NCBI RefSeq assembly: GCF_009848685.1
Contig: NZ_WXTX01000018.1
Span: forward strand, 1-56,239
Length of the DNA stretch: 56,239 nt
Reading direction: 5' to 3'
Source of the DNA: Andreprevotia sp. IGB-42
Lineage (GTDB): Bacteria > Pseudomonadota > Gammaproteobacteria > Burkholderiales > Chitinibacteraceae
Part shown: one piece after another, positions 23,110 through 31,418 of the stretch
Position numbering within the stretch: position 1 is the stretch's first letter
How the letters are laid out: each line of letters begins with the position of its first letter
The notes under the pieces: model-generated
Told to the model about the DNA's origin: nothing
The model's database searches: none
Seen by the model: only the letters and a program-made list of their open reading frames with translations
Position numbers and translations under genes: made by a program

Positions 23110-23514
23110 TCACTTGCGCGCAGACTCATAAATCGGTCCCCAGATAGGGTGAGACCTTTCCGATTCAGACAGCTTGAAGTTCGGATCTATCGATAGAATT
23201 TTTACAAACTCCGCACGGCAAAAAGAGGGTTTTCCACTGGCGCAATAGCTGAATGCCAGCAGTTTGTGAGCCCTGACCTGCGTTTCTGTCTTGGCGAGGT
23301 TGATTTCGCTGGTGCTGCTCAACACCTTGATTGCGCCCGCAAAATTGCCCGCCTCGTACTGCTTGGTGCCCTCATCCACGGCAGCCTGTGCCACCCGCTG
23401 ATACGCGGGCTGGGCTGCTTCAGCCTGGCGTGCCGTTTGCGGGCTCTGGCAAGCCGTAAGCGTGAATGCCAATCCAGCAGACCATATCGCAATTAATGCA
23501 CATTTAACTTTCAT
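23110..23514 (-). CDS. tssQ: TssQ-like T6SS-associated lipoprotein
   Basis: 134 residues with a lipoprotein signal (LAFTLTAC then Q; lipid on the Cys). The mature part has a TPR-like repeat (EGTKQYEAGNFAGAIKVLSS, then a second helix pair) and the stretch LLAFSYCASGKPSFCRAEF and HPIWGPIYESAR, which matches what I recall of the TssQ family beside fha genes in betaproteobacterial T6SS loci. It is first in the minus-strand group, 72 bases before tagH. Its role is not established; an outer-membrane accessory to the TssJLM complex is the usual suggestion. No clear Shine-Dalgarno precedes the ATG. Confidence 0.78.
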   Translation of the reverse strand: MKVKCALIAIWSAGLAFTLTACQSPQTARQAEAAQPAYQRVAQAAVDEGTKQYEAGNFAGAIKVLSSTSEINLAKTETQVRAHKLLAFSYCASGKPSFCRAEFVKILSIDPNFKLSESERSHPIWGPIYESARK

Positions 23515-23856
23515 ATCGGATTGTTCACAAATAGAATTGGAAAGGTATATACGAATACAGGATTGCTGCCACTCTGTAGGATTTGGATGACGATATCAAG
23601 TTGCCGTCAGCCGCCTTTAATATTGGTTTTCAGCAGATGCATCTAGTCTGTTTATATTAATTTTTTGTGACCGCCGTGCATTCAATGAGAAAAGTCACAT
23701 TTTTTCCTGTTTGTAAATCTGCTGTATTGAATTTGTCACGAAGTGGGGATAGCCTTCATCGCACTGCGGCTTGGGGGCTGTCCGAGATACATCCCCGGAT
23801 CAAGGCTGCATCAATCGCGTTTCAATTGCCGCAATCGGCTTTTACGTCCTTTCGTG
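23515..23856. promoter_or_regulatory. Divergent intergenic region between tssQ and tssJ
   Basis: This AT-richer region must hold the promoters of both T6SS arms. It contains TATATTAA at 23653-23660. It also carries three copies of the pentamer GTGAC/GTCAC: TGTGAC (23666-23671), GTCACA (23694-23699), which together form a spaced inverted repeat, and GTCAC at 23735-23739. No convincing sigma-70 or sigma-54 promoter could be assigned. The frame upstream of tssJ is open back to 23743 but lacks coding character. Confidence 0.4.
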
Positions 23857-24393
23857 ATGGGGTGTCATTTGCGTCTGTATTTCCCGGCCAAGATCAGGAT
23901 AGCTGGTGTTCTGCTGCTTGCAGCATTGATTGTGCAAGGTTGTGCATCAACCGAACGTGCTGCGGCTGTGCCCTATCAGGTAGAGCTGATTGCAGAATCG
24001 AATGTGAATCCTGATTTGAAGAACAGGCCTTCGCCGATTGTAGTCCGCGTATTCGAATTGCGCGCCGATGCCACTTTCGAGGCCAGCAGTTTCTTCAGCC
24101 TGCAAGACAAACCGGAAATGACGCTGGGCCAGGAATTGATTGCCGTAGAGCGCACCATATTGCGCCCTGGTGAAAGCCGGACAATCAGCCGTACCGGCAA
24201 TCTGGATGCGCGCAGCATCGGTATAGTTGCCGAATATCGCGCACTGGAGGTCAATCGCTGGCGCAAAGTCATTCCGCTGCCGCCGCCCAAGCAATTGAAC
24301 CTGTACAAATTCTGGCAAACCTCGCCCGATCAATTGAAAGTGCGCGTGGCCATCAAGAATGGCGGTATTGAAATATTGCCGGCAGCCAAATAA
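23857..24393 (+). CDS. tssJ: T6SS outer-membrane lipoprotein TssJ
   Basis: 178 residues from ATG 23857, with a lipoprotein signal ending LLLAALIVQGC. The mature domain has the TssJ beta-sandwich pattern (YQVELIAESNVNPDL, SPIVVRVFELR, FFSLQDKP, ELIAVERTILRPGESR, IGIVAEYRALEVNRWRKV). TssJ sits in the outer membrane and binds the periplasmic end of TssM. The start is uncertain: no good Shine-Dalgarno precedes it, and TTG four codons downstream, behind GGGGTG, is a reasonable alternative that still keeps the signal peptide. The next gene tssK begins two bases after the stop, so this is the head of the long plus-strand operon. Confidence 0.92.
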   Translation: MGCHLRLYFPAKIRIAGVLLLAALIVQGCASTERAAAVPYQVELIAESNVNPDLKNRPSPIVVRVFELRADATFEASSFFSLQDKPEMTLGQELIAVERTILRPGESRTISRTGNLDARSIGIVAEYRALEVNRWRKVIPLPPPKQLNLYKFWQTSPDQLKVRVAIKNGGIEILPAAK

Positions 24394-24395
24394 GC

Positions 24396-25757
24396 ATGAA
24401 ATCCCTCTCCCCTACTCCTACCATTGCCACTGCCTTGCACCAGCGTGTTGTGTGGAGTGAAGGCATGTTTCTGCGGCCACATCACTTCCAGCAGATGGAG
24501 CGCTACTTCGAGCATTACGTGCAGGCGCGCAGCCAGCCCATGCAGGGCTTCCAGTGGGGCTGGCATCAGTTGACGGTGGACAGGCAGGCATTGGCCATGG
24601 GCAAGGTGGCCCTCGCCGGTGGTGGCGGTTTGATGCCTGACGGCACACCGTTCGCATTCGGCGAAGCCGACATGCCGGCGCCGCTCGATATCGGCGTGGC
24701 CGTCAAGGATCAGGTGATCGTGCTGGCGTTGCCGATATGGCGGGCCGGCAGCAATGAAATGGGCTGGGATGGCGCAGCCGACTGGGCGCGTTATGAGGTC
24801 AGCGATTTCGAAATAGAAGATGCCAACAGCGTGGCCTTCGGCCCGGCGGTACTGCAGTTGGGCAAGCTCGACCTGCGCCTGATGCCTGAATCCAGCCTCA
24901 ACGGCGATTGGCAAGCGCTGGGCGCAGTACGCGTGCTGGAACGCCGCAACGATGGTCAGGTGTTGCTGGACGAGGAGTATATCCCGCCGCTGCTCAATGC
25001 CATCCGCCACCCGGTGCTGCGTGGCTACCTGCAGGAGCTGCACGGCTTGCTGCAGCAACGCGGTGACGTGCTGGCAGAGCGCCTTTCCGCACCGGGCCGT
25101 GGCGGTGTTTCGGAAGTGGCCGATTTTCTGCTGCTGGAGCTCGTCAACCGCTATAGCGCGGTCACCTGGCATGCGCAGCAGGCCGCGTCACTGCACCCGA
25201 TGCAGGTGTTCGGCGACTGGCTCAAGCTTGCCTGCGATCTGGCCACCTATACCGCAGCGCAACGCCGCCCCACCGTATTGCCCGAATACCAGCACGATGC
25301 ACTGCGTACCACGTTTGCGCCATTGATGGCCGAATTGCGCCGCTCGCTATCGAGCGTGCTGGAGCAGAACGCCATTGCGATCGAATTGCAGGAGCGCGGC
25401 AATGGCGTGCGCGTGGCGCAGATTCCATCGCTGGAATTGATCCAGCAAGCCGGCTTTGTACTGGCGGTGAATGCCGACATGCCGGCCGAGGTGTTGCGCA
25501 CCCGCTTCCCTGCCCAGCTCAAGATGGGCGCGGTGGAGCGCATCCGCGATCTGGTATTGCTGCAATTGCCGGGCATCGGCTTGCGCCTGCTGCCTGTTGC
25601 ACCGCGCCAATTGCCGTATCACGCCGGATATACCTATTTCGAGCTGGAAAAAGGCGGCGAGTTCTGGAAACAGCTGGAAAAATCGGGCGGCTTGGCGCTG
25701 CATGTGGCTGGTGACTTTCCCGGCCTGATGATGGAATTCTGGGCGATACGCGCATGA
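24396..25757 (+). CDS. tssK: T6SS baseplate protein TssK
   Basis: 453 residues, normal for TssK. Diagnostic start VVWSEGMFLRPHHFQQMERY, the middle with PVLRGYLQELHGLLQQRGD, and the C-terminal MGAVERIRDLVLLQLPGIGL and PYHAGYTYFELEKGGEFWKQ are typical. TssK is a trimer that links the TssFGE baseplate to the cytoplasmic parts of TssL and TssM. The ATG lies two bases after the tssJ stop and the stop overlaps the tssL start by four bases, showing tight translational coupling. Confidence 0.96.
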   Translation: MKSLSPTPTIATALHQRVVWSEGMFLRPHHFQQMERYFEHYVQARSQPMQGFQWGWHQLTVDRQALAMGKVALAGGGGLMPDGTPFAFGEADMPAPLDIGVAVKDQVIVLALPIWRAGSNEMGWDGAADWARYEVSDFEIEDANSVAFGPAVLQLGKLDLRLMPESSLNGDWQALGAVRVLERRNDGQVLLDEEYIPPLLNAIRHPVLRGYLQELHGLLQQRGDVLAERLSAPGRGGVSEVADFLLLELVNRYSAVTWHAQQAASLHPMQVFGDWLKLACDLATYTAAQRRPTVLPEYQHDALRTTFAPLMAELRRSLSSVLEQNAIAIELQERGNGVRVAQIPSLELIQQAGFVLAVNADMPAEVLRTRFPAQLKMGAVERIRDLVLLQLPGIGLRLLPVAPRQLPYHAGYTYFELEKGGEFWKQLEKSGGLALHVAGDFPGLMMEFWAIRA

Positions 25758-27100
25758 CCGCAGGTACCGGCACCCTGTTCGACCCGCACGATCACCTGGC
25801 GGGTGGCGGCTTCGTCCCCCCCAACCCCGGAGGCAGCGGCCATGCCAGCGCACCGCAACCCGCCGCGGCACCTGCGCAACGTATCATCAGCGGCAGCAGC
25901 CCGCTGGTTGCAGCAGCCAACCCGCTGCTCAACCTGGTGCCGCAGATCCGCGCCACCGTGCATCACCCCGATCCTGCCCGCCTGCGCGAGCAATTGCTGG
26001 AAGAACTGCGCCAGTTCGAGCTGCGCGCCCGCGAAAGCGGCGTGCCCACCGAGACCATCATCGGCGCGCGCTACTGCCTGTGCACCACGCTGGATGAAGC
26101 GGCAACGCTCACCCCCTGGGGCGGCGGTGGCATCTGGTCCGCACACAGCCTGCTGGTGACGTTTCACAACGAGACCTGGGGTGGCGAAAAATTTTTCCAG
26201 TTGCTGGCGCGCTTGTCGCACCAGCCACAGCAGCATGTCGATCTGCTGGAGCTGCAGTATTTTTGCCTGATGCTGGGCTTCGAAGGCCGCTACCGCGTGC
26301 TCGATCAGGGCCGCTCGCAGCTCGATGCACTCAAGCAGCGCCTGCTGCAACTGATCAATACTACGCGTGGCGAATACCCGCGTGCACTGTCGCCGCACTG
26401 GCACGACCCCGCCGTGGCAGCACCCAAGGTGCAACGCGCACTGCCGGTATGGGTCGCTGCCGCCGCCGCCGCGCTGCTGTGCCTGATCCTGTTTGCCGTG
26501 CTGCAGATGTCGCTGGCCGGACGATCCGACGACGTGTTCGCCGCCATCGACCAACTGCGCATGCCGCGCGTGCTGACTGCGGATATCGCGCCCAAGCCGG
26601 CCAGCAAGCCGCGCCTGGCGCAATTGCTGGAGCCGGAGATCCGCGATCACCTGGTGACGGTACGTGACGAGGCTGATCGCAGCGTGGTCGTGTTACGCGG
26701 CGATGGCGTGTTCGATTCGGGCGCTGCCACGGTGATCGAGCGCTACCAGCCGCTGCTGGCCAGGATCGGCGATGCACTCAATACCGCCGAGGGCGCCATC
26801 GTCGTCACCGGTTATACCGACGATGTACCGACGCGCGGCTTGCGCTTTGCATCCAACTGGGAGCTATCGCAAGCGCGTGCCGATACCGTCAAGGCGCAGG
26901 TGCAGGCGCGGCTGTCCAGCGCCGGGCGCGTGCGCGCAGAAGGCCGCGGCCAGGCCGATCCGGTGGCACCCAATGACAGCGCCGGCAACCGCGCGCGTAA
27001 CCGCCGGGTAGAGATCACCTTGCTGGTACCGGCTGGTCCGGCCGCCGGGCAATCTGCGGCACCGGCCACCCATCCTGCCGGTGCGGAGGCCAAGCCATGA
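25754..27100 (+). CDS. tssL: T6SS membrane protein TssL with C-terminal OmpA-like domain
   Basis: 448 residues. The N-terminal DotU-like cytoplasmic domain (NPLLNLVPQIRAT, ARYCLCTTLDEAA, TWGGEKFFQLLARL, LELQYFCLMLGFEGRY) is followed by one membrane helix at about 235-255 (VWVAAAAAALLCLILFAVLQ). A periplasmic OmpA-type peptidoglycan-binding domain follows (about 310-430: VVTGYTDDVPTRGLRFASNW, LSQARADTV, RARNRRVEI). This extended form anchors the complex to the cell wall itself, so no separate TagL is needed. Overlaps tssK and tssM by four bases each (ATGA). Confidence 0.95.
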   Translation: MTAGTGTLFDPHDHLAGGGFVPPNPGGSGHASAPQPAAAPAQRIISGSSPLVAAANPLLNLVPQIRATVHHPDPARLREQLLEELRQFELRARESGVPTETIIGARYCLCTTLDEAATLTPWGGGGIWSAHSLLVTFHNETWGGEKFFQLLARLSHQPQQHVDLLELQYFCLMLGFEGRYRVLDQGRSQLDALKQRLLQLINTTRGEYPRALSPHWHDPAVAAPKVQRALPVWVAAAAAALLCLILFAVLQMSLAGRSDDVFAAIDQLRMPRVLTADIAPKPASKPRLAQLLEPEIRDHLVTVRDEADRSVVVLRGDGVFDSGAATVIERYQPLLARIGDALNTAEGAIVVTGYTDDVPTRGLRFASNWELSQARADTVKAQVQARLSSAGRVRAEGRGQADPVAPNDSAGNRARNRRVEITLLVPAGPAAGQSAAPATHPAGAEAKP

Positions 27101-30100
27101 ACCGCCTGATGGGATTCCTCGGCCGCGCATTCGGTCTGATCTTCAGCCGCCACCTGTGGGTGCTGCTGGGCCTGATCGTACTGGCCTGCCTGATCTGGGT
27201 ACTGGGCCCGCTGATTGCGGTGGGCCGCTTCCGGCCGCTAGACAGCGCCACCGTGCGGATGGTGCTGATCGGGCTGATTTTCGTCATCTGGCTGGCCCGC
27301 GTGCTGTATCGCACCTGGCGCGCCGCACAGCTCAATGCGCAATTGCTCAACCAGATCCGCACACCGGCACCACGCGCCGGCGCGGCAGAGGTGGTGACCA
27401 ACCCGCATCTGGAAGAATTGCGCACCCGTTTCGACGAAGCGGCCGAGCGCCTGAAAACCGCGCAGTTCTCGCCGCAGAACAGCAACGGCCGTACCCGCTG
27501 GCTGGATCGTCTGTCGCCGCAATACCTGTACCAGTTGCCCTGGTATGTGTTCATCGGTGCACCGGGTTCGGGCAAGACCACCGCCCTCGTGAATGCCGGG
27601 CTGGATTTCCCGCTGGCCGAGCAATTTGGCAAGGCCGCTGTACGCGGCGTGGGTGGCACGCGCAATTGCGACTGGTGGTTTACCAACGAAGCGGTGCTGA
27701 TCGATACCGCCGGCCGTTACACCATGCAGGAGAGCAACCGCGAGCAGGATCAGGGCGAATGGCAAGGCTTTGTCGAGCTGCTGAAGAAATACCGGGCCCG
27801 GCAGCCGATCAATGGCGCCATCCTGACCGTCAGCATCGCCGATCTGCTGGGTGCCAGCGAACAGGAACGTACCCAGCACGCCATGACCTTGCGCAAGCGT
27901 CTGCAAGAGCTGCGTGCGCAACTGGGCATCCAGTTCCCGGTGTATGTGCTGGTCACCAAGGTTGATCTGCTGGCCGGCTTTACCGAGTATTTCAACCAGC
28001 TTGGGCGCGAAGAGCGCGGCCAGGTCTGGGGCATGACGTTTCCGCTGGCGGCAGTGCGCGCGCCGGGCTTCGATCTCAAGCAGACCTTTGCCAGCGAATT
28101 CGAGCAGTTGCAACGTCGCCTGTACGCCAGCCTGCCGGAACAGATGCTGGCCGAGCTGGACCCGCGCCAGCGCGAGCTGGCCTACCTGCTGCCGCAGGAG
28201 TTTGCCGGCATCCAGGCACTGCTGGGCCAGTTCCTGGAGCAGGTGTTCGTTGAATCCCGTTTCGAAGCCAGCGCGCTGCTGCGCGGGGTGTACTTCACCA
28301 GCGGCACCCAGGAAGGCACGGTATTCGATCGCGTGATGGGCGGCATCAAGCGCTTCCTGCAGGTGGAAGGCAGCAGCCGGCCGCCGCGCATGGGCGAGGC
28401 TGGCCGCAGCTTTTTCCTGCGCAGCCTGATGCAGGACGTGATCTTCAAGGAAGCAGGCCTTGCAGGCAGCAACGAGCGCTGGCAACGCCGCCAGTCCTGG
28501 TTGCGCCGTGCCGGTTATGCCACGGTTGGTGTGGTCAGCCTGCTGCTGGCACTGGGCTGGTTCAACAGCTACCACAACAACCAGCGCTACGTGGCCGAAG
28601 TGGCCAGCCGGCTGCCGGGCGTGGCTGCACAAATCGCCAGCGTGAAGATCGGCGACCGTGCCCAGGCCACCGCAGTGATGCCGACACTGGATCAACTGCG
28701 CGCGTTGCCGGTCAGCGCGCGTTTCGATGTGGAAAACCCGCCACTGGGCTACCGCTTCGGCCTTTACCAGGGTGACAAACTGCATGCCGCTGCCGATGGC
28801 GCCTATGCACGCGCACTGGAAGACGTGCTGCTGCCGCTGCTGGCAAGAAGGCTGGAAGATGGCCTGCGCCGCGCACCGCAAGGCGATATCGAATACGAGT
28901 ACAGCACGCTGAAAGCGTACCTGATGCTGTACGACGCCAGCCATTACGATGCGGATTTCCTCGAAGCCTGGCTGTCGCTCGATATCGAACGCAGCATGGG
29001 CCGCGAGATCACCCGTGCACAGCGCGATGTGTTGCGCCAGCATCTGGCACGGTTGTTCAAGGGCCGGGCGGTCAGCTCACCTTATGCCCGTGACGATGCA
29101 CTGGTTACACAACTGCGCGAACGCCTGCGTACCCACACGCTGGCGGAGCGCATCTACAGTGGCATGAAGCGGGTGTTGCGCCGCGATGACAGGCTGGTGG
29201 ATTTCAATGCCGCCGAAGTGGTCGGTCCGCAGGCATCGCTGGTATTCCAGCGCGCCAGCGGCGCCAGCCTGAATGCCGGCGTGCCGGGGCTGTTCAGCTA
29301 TCGTGGTTATTGGGAAGTGTTCGCGCCGCGGGTCGAGGAAGCCGTCACCCGGCGTGGCAGCGAGGAAACCTGGGTACTGGCGCTGCGCCAGCCCGAGGCC
29401 ACCAGCCCAGAAACCATCGCCAACTGGTCACGCGAGGTGAAGCGGCTTTACTTCGACGACTACATCAGCACGTGGGAAAGCTATCTGGCCGATATGCGGC
29501 TGCGCAGCGGCAAGGATCTGGCGCAGAACATCCAGATTGCCCGCACCTTGTCGGCGCCCGATTCGCCGCTGGTGCGCTTCATGACCGCCGCATCGCGCGA
29601 GACCACGCTGGTGCGCGACAAGGACGACGACGACCGCACGCTGATCGATCAGGCGCGTGACAAGGTCAGCAACACCCGCGCCTCGCTGGAGGACATCTTC
29701 GGCCAGCCGGAAACCGCTGATGCGCAGCCTGCCGGCAAAACCGCAGAACGGCCGGAACTGGTAGTGGACAACCGTTTTGCCGGTCTGCGCCAGTTCACCC
29801 GGCCGGGCGAGAAAGGTGCACCCGCGCCGATTGCCGCGGTACGCGATACGCTCAACGAGCTGTACACCTTCCTGACCGCAACCGATGCAGCGTTGCGCGG
29901 TGGCAATGCACCACCGTCGGACGAAGTGCTGAGCAAGATCCGCGCGGATGCCGGCCGGTTGCCCGAACCATTCCGCAACATGCTGGGGCAGCTGGCGACT
30001 TCGTCTGACGGCAATGTGGCGCACGTGGTGCAGCAGCAGATCGGCCAGGATGCTTCTGCCAATATCGGCGATTTCTGCCGCCAGGCCGTCGATGGCCGTT

Positions 30101-30723
30101 ACCCGCTGGCACGTTCGTCTTCGCGGGACATGGCGCCGGGCGATTTTGCCCAGTTGTTTGCACCAGCCGGCATGATGGACGAATTCTTCCAGAAGCATCT
30201 GGCCAGCCAGGTCGATACCGCTGCCCGCCCGTGGCGCTTCAAGGGTGAGGCCGGTACGCGCGCCAACTTCCTGTCCGCGTTCGAGCGCGCTGCGGTAATC
30301 CGCGATGTGTATTTCTCTGGCGGTTCGCGCACGCCGTCCATCCGCGTGGAGCTCAAGCCGATCCAGATGGATGCCGGCATCACGCAGATCGTGCTGGATA
30401 TCGACGGTCAGGTGGTGCGCTATGCGCATGGCCCGCAGGTAGGCACCCAGGTGCAATGGCCCGGCACACGCGGCAGCAACCAGATCCGCGTGCAGACCAC
30501 CGGTGCCAACGGCAACAGCGGCGGCTTTGTCACCGAGGGCGCATGGGCGATGCACCGCATGTTCGACCGCGCGGTGCTCACGCCGGGCCGGGTGCCCGAG
30601 CAGATGATTGCCACCTTCGATATCGGCGGCAACAAGGTGGTGTTCGAAGTGACTGCCAGTAGCGTGCGCAGCCCGTTCCGCCTGTCGCAACTTGAATCCT
30701 TCTCCTGCCCGGGGCGCACATGA
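27097..30723 (+). CDS. tssM: T6SS inner-membrane protein TssM (IcmF)
   Basis: 1,208 residues, full length. Two N-terminal membrane helices (LWVLLGLIVLACLIWVLGPL; MVLIGLIFVIWLARVLY), a cytoplasmic GTPase-like domain with an intact Walker A at about 155-163 (GAPGSGKTT) and LIDTAGRY at about 202, a third helix at about 471-490 (TVGVVSLLLALGW), then the large periplasmic IcmF region to the C-terminus, which contacts TssJ. Retention of the P-loop suggests nucleotide binding, which many TssM proteins have lost. Start and stop overlap tssL and tagF by four bases each. Confidence 0.96.
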   Translation: MNRLMGFLGRAFGLIFSRHLWVLLGLIVLACLIWVLGPLIAVGRFRPLDSATVRMVLIGLIFVIWLARVLYRTWRAAQLNAQLLNQIRTPAPRAGAAEVVTNPHLEELRTRFDEAAERLKTAQFSPQNSNGRTRWLDRLSPQYLYQLPWYVFIGAPGSGKTTALVNAGLDFPLAEQFGKAAVRGVGGTRNCDWWFTNEAVLIDTAGRYTMQESNREQDQGEWQGFVELLKKYRARQPINGAILTVSIADLLGASEQERTQHAMTLRKRLQELRAQLGIQFPVYVLVTKVDLLAGFTEYFNQLGREERGQVWGMTFPLAAVRAPGFDLKQTFASEFEQLQRRLYASLPEQMLAELDPRQRELAYLLPQEFAGIQALLGQFLEQVFVESRFEASALLRGVYFTSGTQEGTVFDRVMGGIKRFLQVEGSSRPPRMGEAGRSFFLRSLMQDVIFKEAGLAGSNERWQRRQSWLRRAGYATVGVVSLLLALGWFNSYHNNQRYVAEVASRLPGVAAQIASVKIGDRAQATAVMPTLDQLRALPVSARFDVENPPLGYRFGLYQGDKLHAAADGAYARALEDVLLPLLARRLEDGLRRAPQGDIEYEYSTLKAYLMLYDASHYDADFLEAWLSLDIERSMGREITRAQRDVLRQHLARLFKGRAVSSPYARDDALVTQLRERLRTHTLAERIYSGMKRVLRRDDRLVDFNAAEVVGPQASLVFQRASGASLNAGVPGLFSYRGYWEVFAPRVEEAVTRRGSEETWVLALRQPEATSPETIANWSREVKRLYFDDYISTWESYLADMRLRSGKDLAQNIQIARTLSAPDSPLVRFMTAASRETTLVRDKDDDDRTLIDQARDKVSNTRASLEDIFGQPETADAQPAGKTAERPELVVDNRFAGLRQFTRPGEKGAPAPIAAVRDTLNELYTFLTATDAALRGGNAPPSDEVLSKIRADAGRLPEPFRNMLGQLATSSDGNVAHVVQQQIGQDASANIGDFCRQAVDGRYPLARSSSRDMAPGDFAQLFAPAGMMDEFFQKHLASQVDTAARPWRFKGEAGTRANFLSAFERAAVIRDVYFSGGSRTPSIRVELKPIQMDAGITQIVLDIDGQVVRYAHGPQVGTQVQWPGTRGSNQIRVQTTGANGNSGGFVTEGAWAMHRMFDRAVLTPGRVPEQMIATFDIGGNKVVFEVTASSVRSPFRLSQLESFSCPGRT

Positions 30724-31418
30724 ACATGGCCGAGCACATGCCTGGTGTGCCCACCGTGGGCTGGTACGGCAAGATTCCGTCCGCCGGTGATTTCGTCACC
30801 CGGCAACTGTCCTACCCGGTGGTGCGTGCGTGGGAGCGCTGGATGCTCAACGGCCTGACCGCCCTGCAGCAGGCCAGCCCGGACATGCTGCCCCGCCACT
30901 ACGCGGTGGCGCCGGTATGGAATTTCCTGCTGCCCGCCGGGCTGGGCTTCGATTGCGTGCAATTGGGCGCGCTGGCCCCCAGTTGTGACCGCGTTGGCCG
31001 GTATTTTCCGGTGGCAGCGGTCATGCCCGTGCCGTTGGCCGAGTTCGATACCGCCCGACTCGACCAGGCCGGGCAGTTTTACCGGCAGATGGGCGAAACC
31101 ATCCTCGCAGCCATCCGCCATGGCCATTCACCGGAGCGGCTCGACCACATGCTCGAATCCGCGCCGGCGTACTGGGCCGCCCAGCCTGCCCGCATCGCCA
31201 GCAACGACATCCTGGCCGTGCTGCAGCCCGGTGCCGCGGGCAGCCAGTCCATCGCCTGGCCCGATCTGTCGGTTTACTTCGAGGCAGCCGGCGTCACCAG
31301 CTTCTGGTGGACCCACCAGGGCGACGGCTCGCCGCTGCAGACGCATGCGCATACCGGCGAAATGACCAACGCATTGTTTGCCCGGCTGTTCGGGCCCCAG
31401 CAAGGATATCCATCGTGA
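30720..31418 (+). CDS. tagF: T6SS regulator TagF
   Basis: 232 residues with the family opening GWYGKIPSAGDFVTRQL, followed by WERWMLNGL, WNFLLPAGL and SCDRVGRYFPVAAVMPVP. In Pseudomonas and Agrobacterium TagF acts as a posttranslational repressor of T6SS, partly by sequestering the FHA protein. Some species have TagF fused to PppA; here they are separate and lie in opposite operons. The ATG overlaps the tssM stop (ATGA) and the stop overlaps the GTG of ppkA (GTGA), so stoichiometric coupling with the kinase is likely. Confidence 0.9.
   Translation: MNMAEHMPGVPTVGWYGKIPSAGDFVTRQLSYPVVRAWERWMLNGLTALQQASPDMLPRHYAVAPVWNFLLPAGLGFDCVQLGALAPSCDRVGRYFPVAAVMPVPLAEFDTARLDQAGQFYRQMGETILAAIRHGHSPERLDHMLESAPAYWAAQPARIASNDILAVLQPGAAGSQSIAWPDLSVYFEAAGVTSFWWTHQGDGSPLQTHAHTGEMTNALFARLFGPQQGYPS

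Noticed and set aside
27238-29043. 601-aa minus-strand frame opposite tssM
   Set aside because: Shadow frame produced by GC-rich codon bias; tssM on the plus strand has all its motifs.
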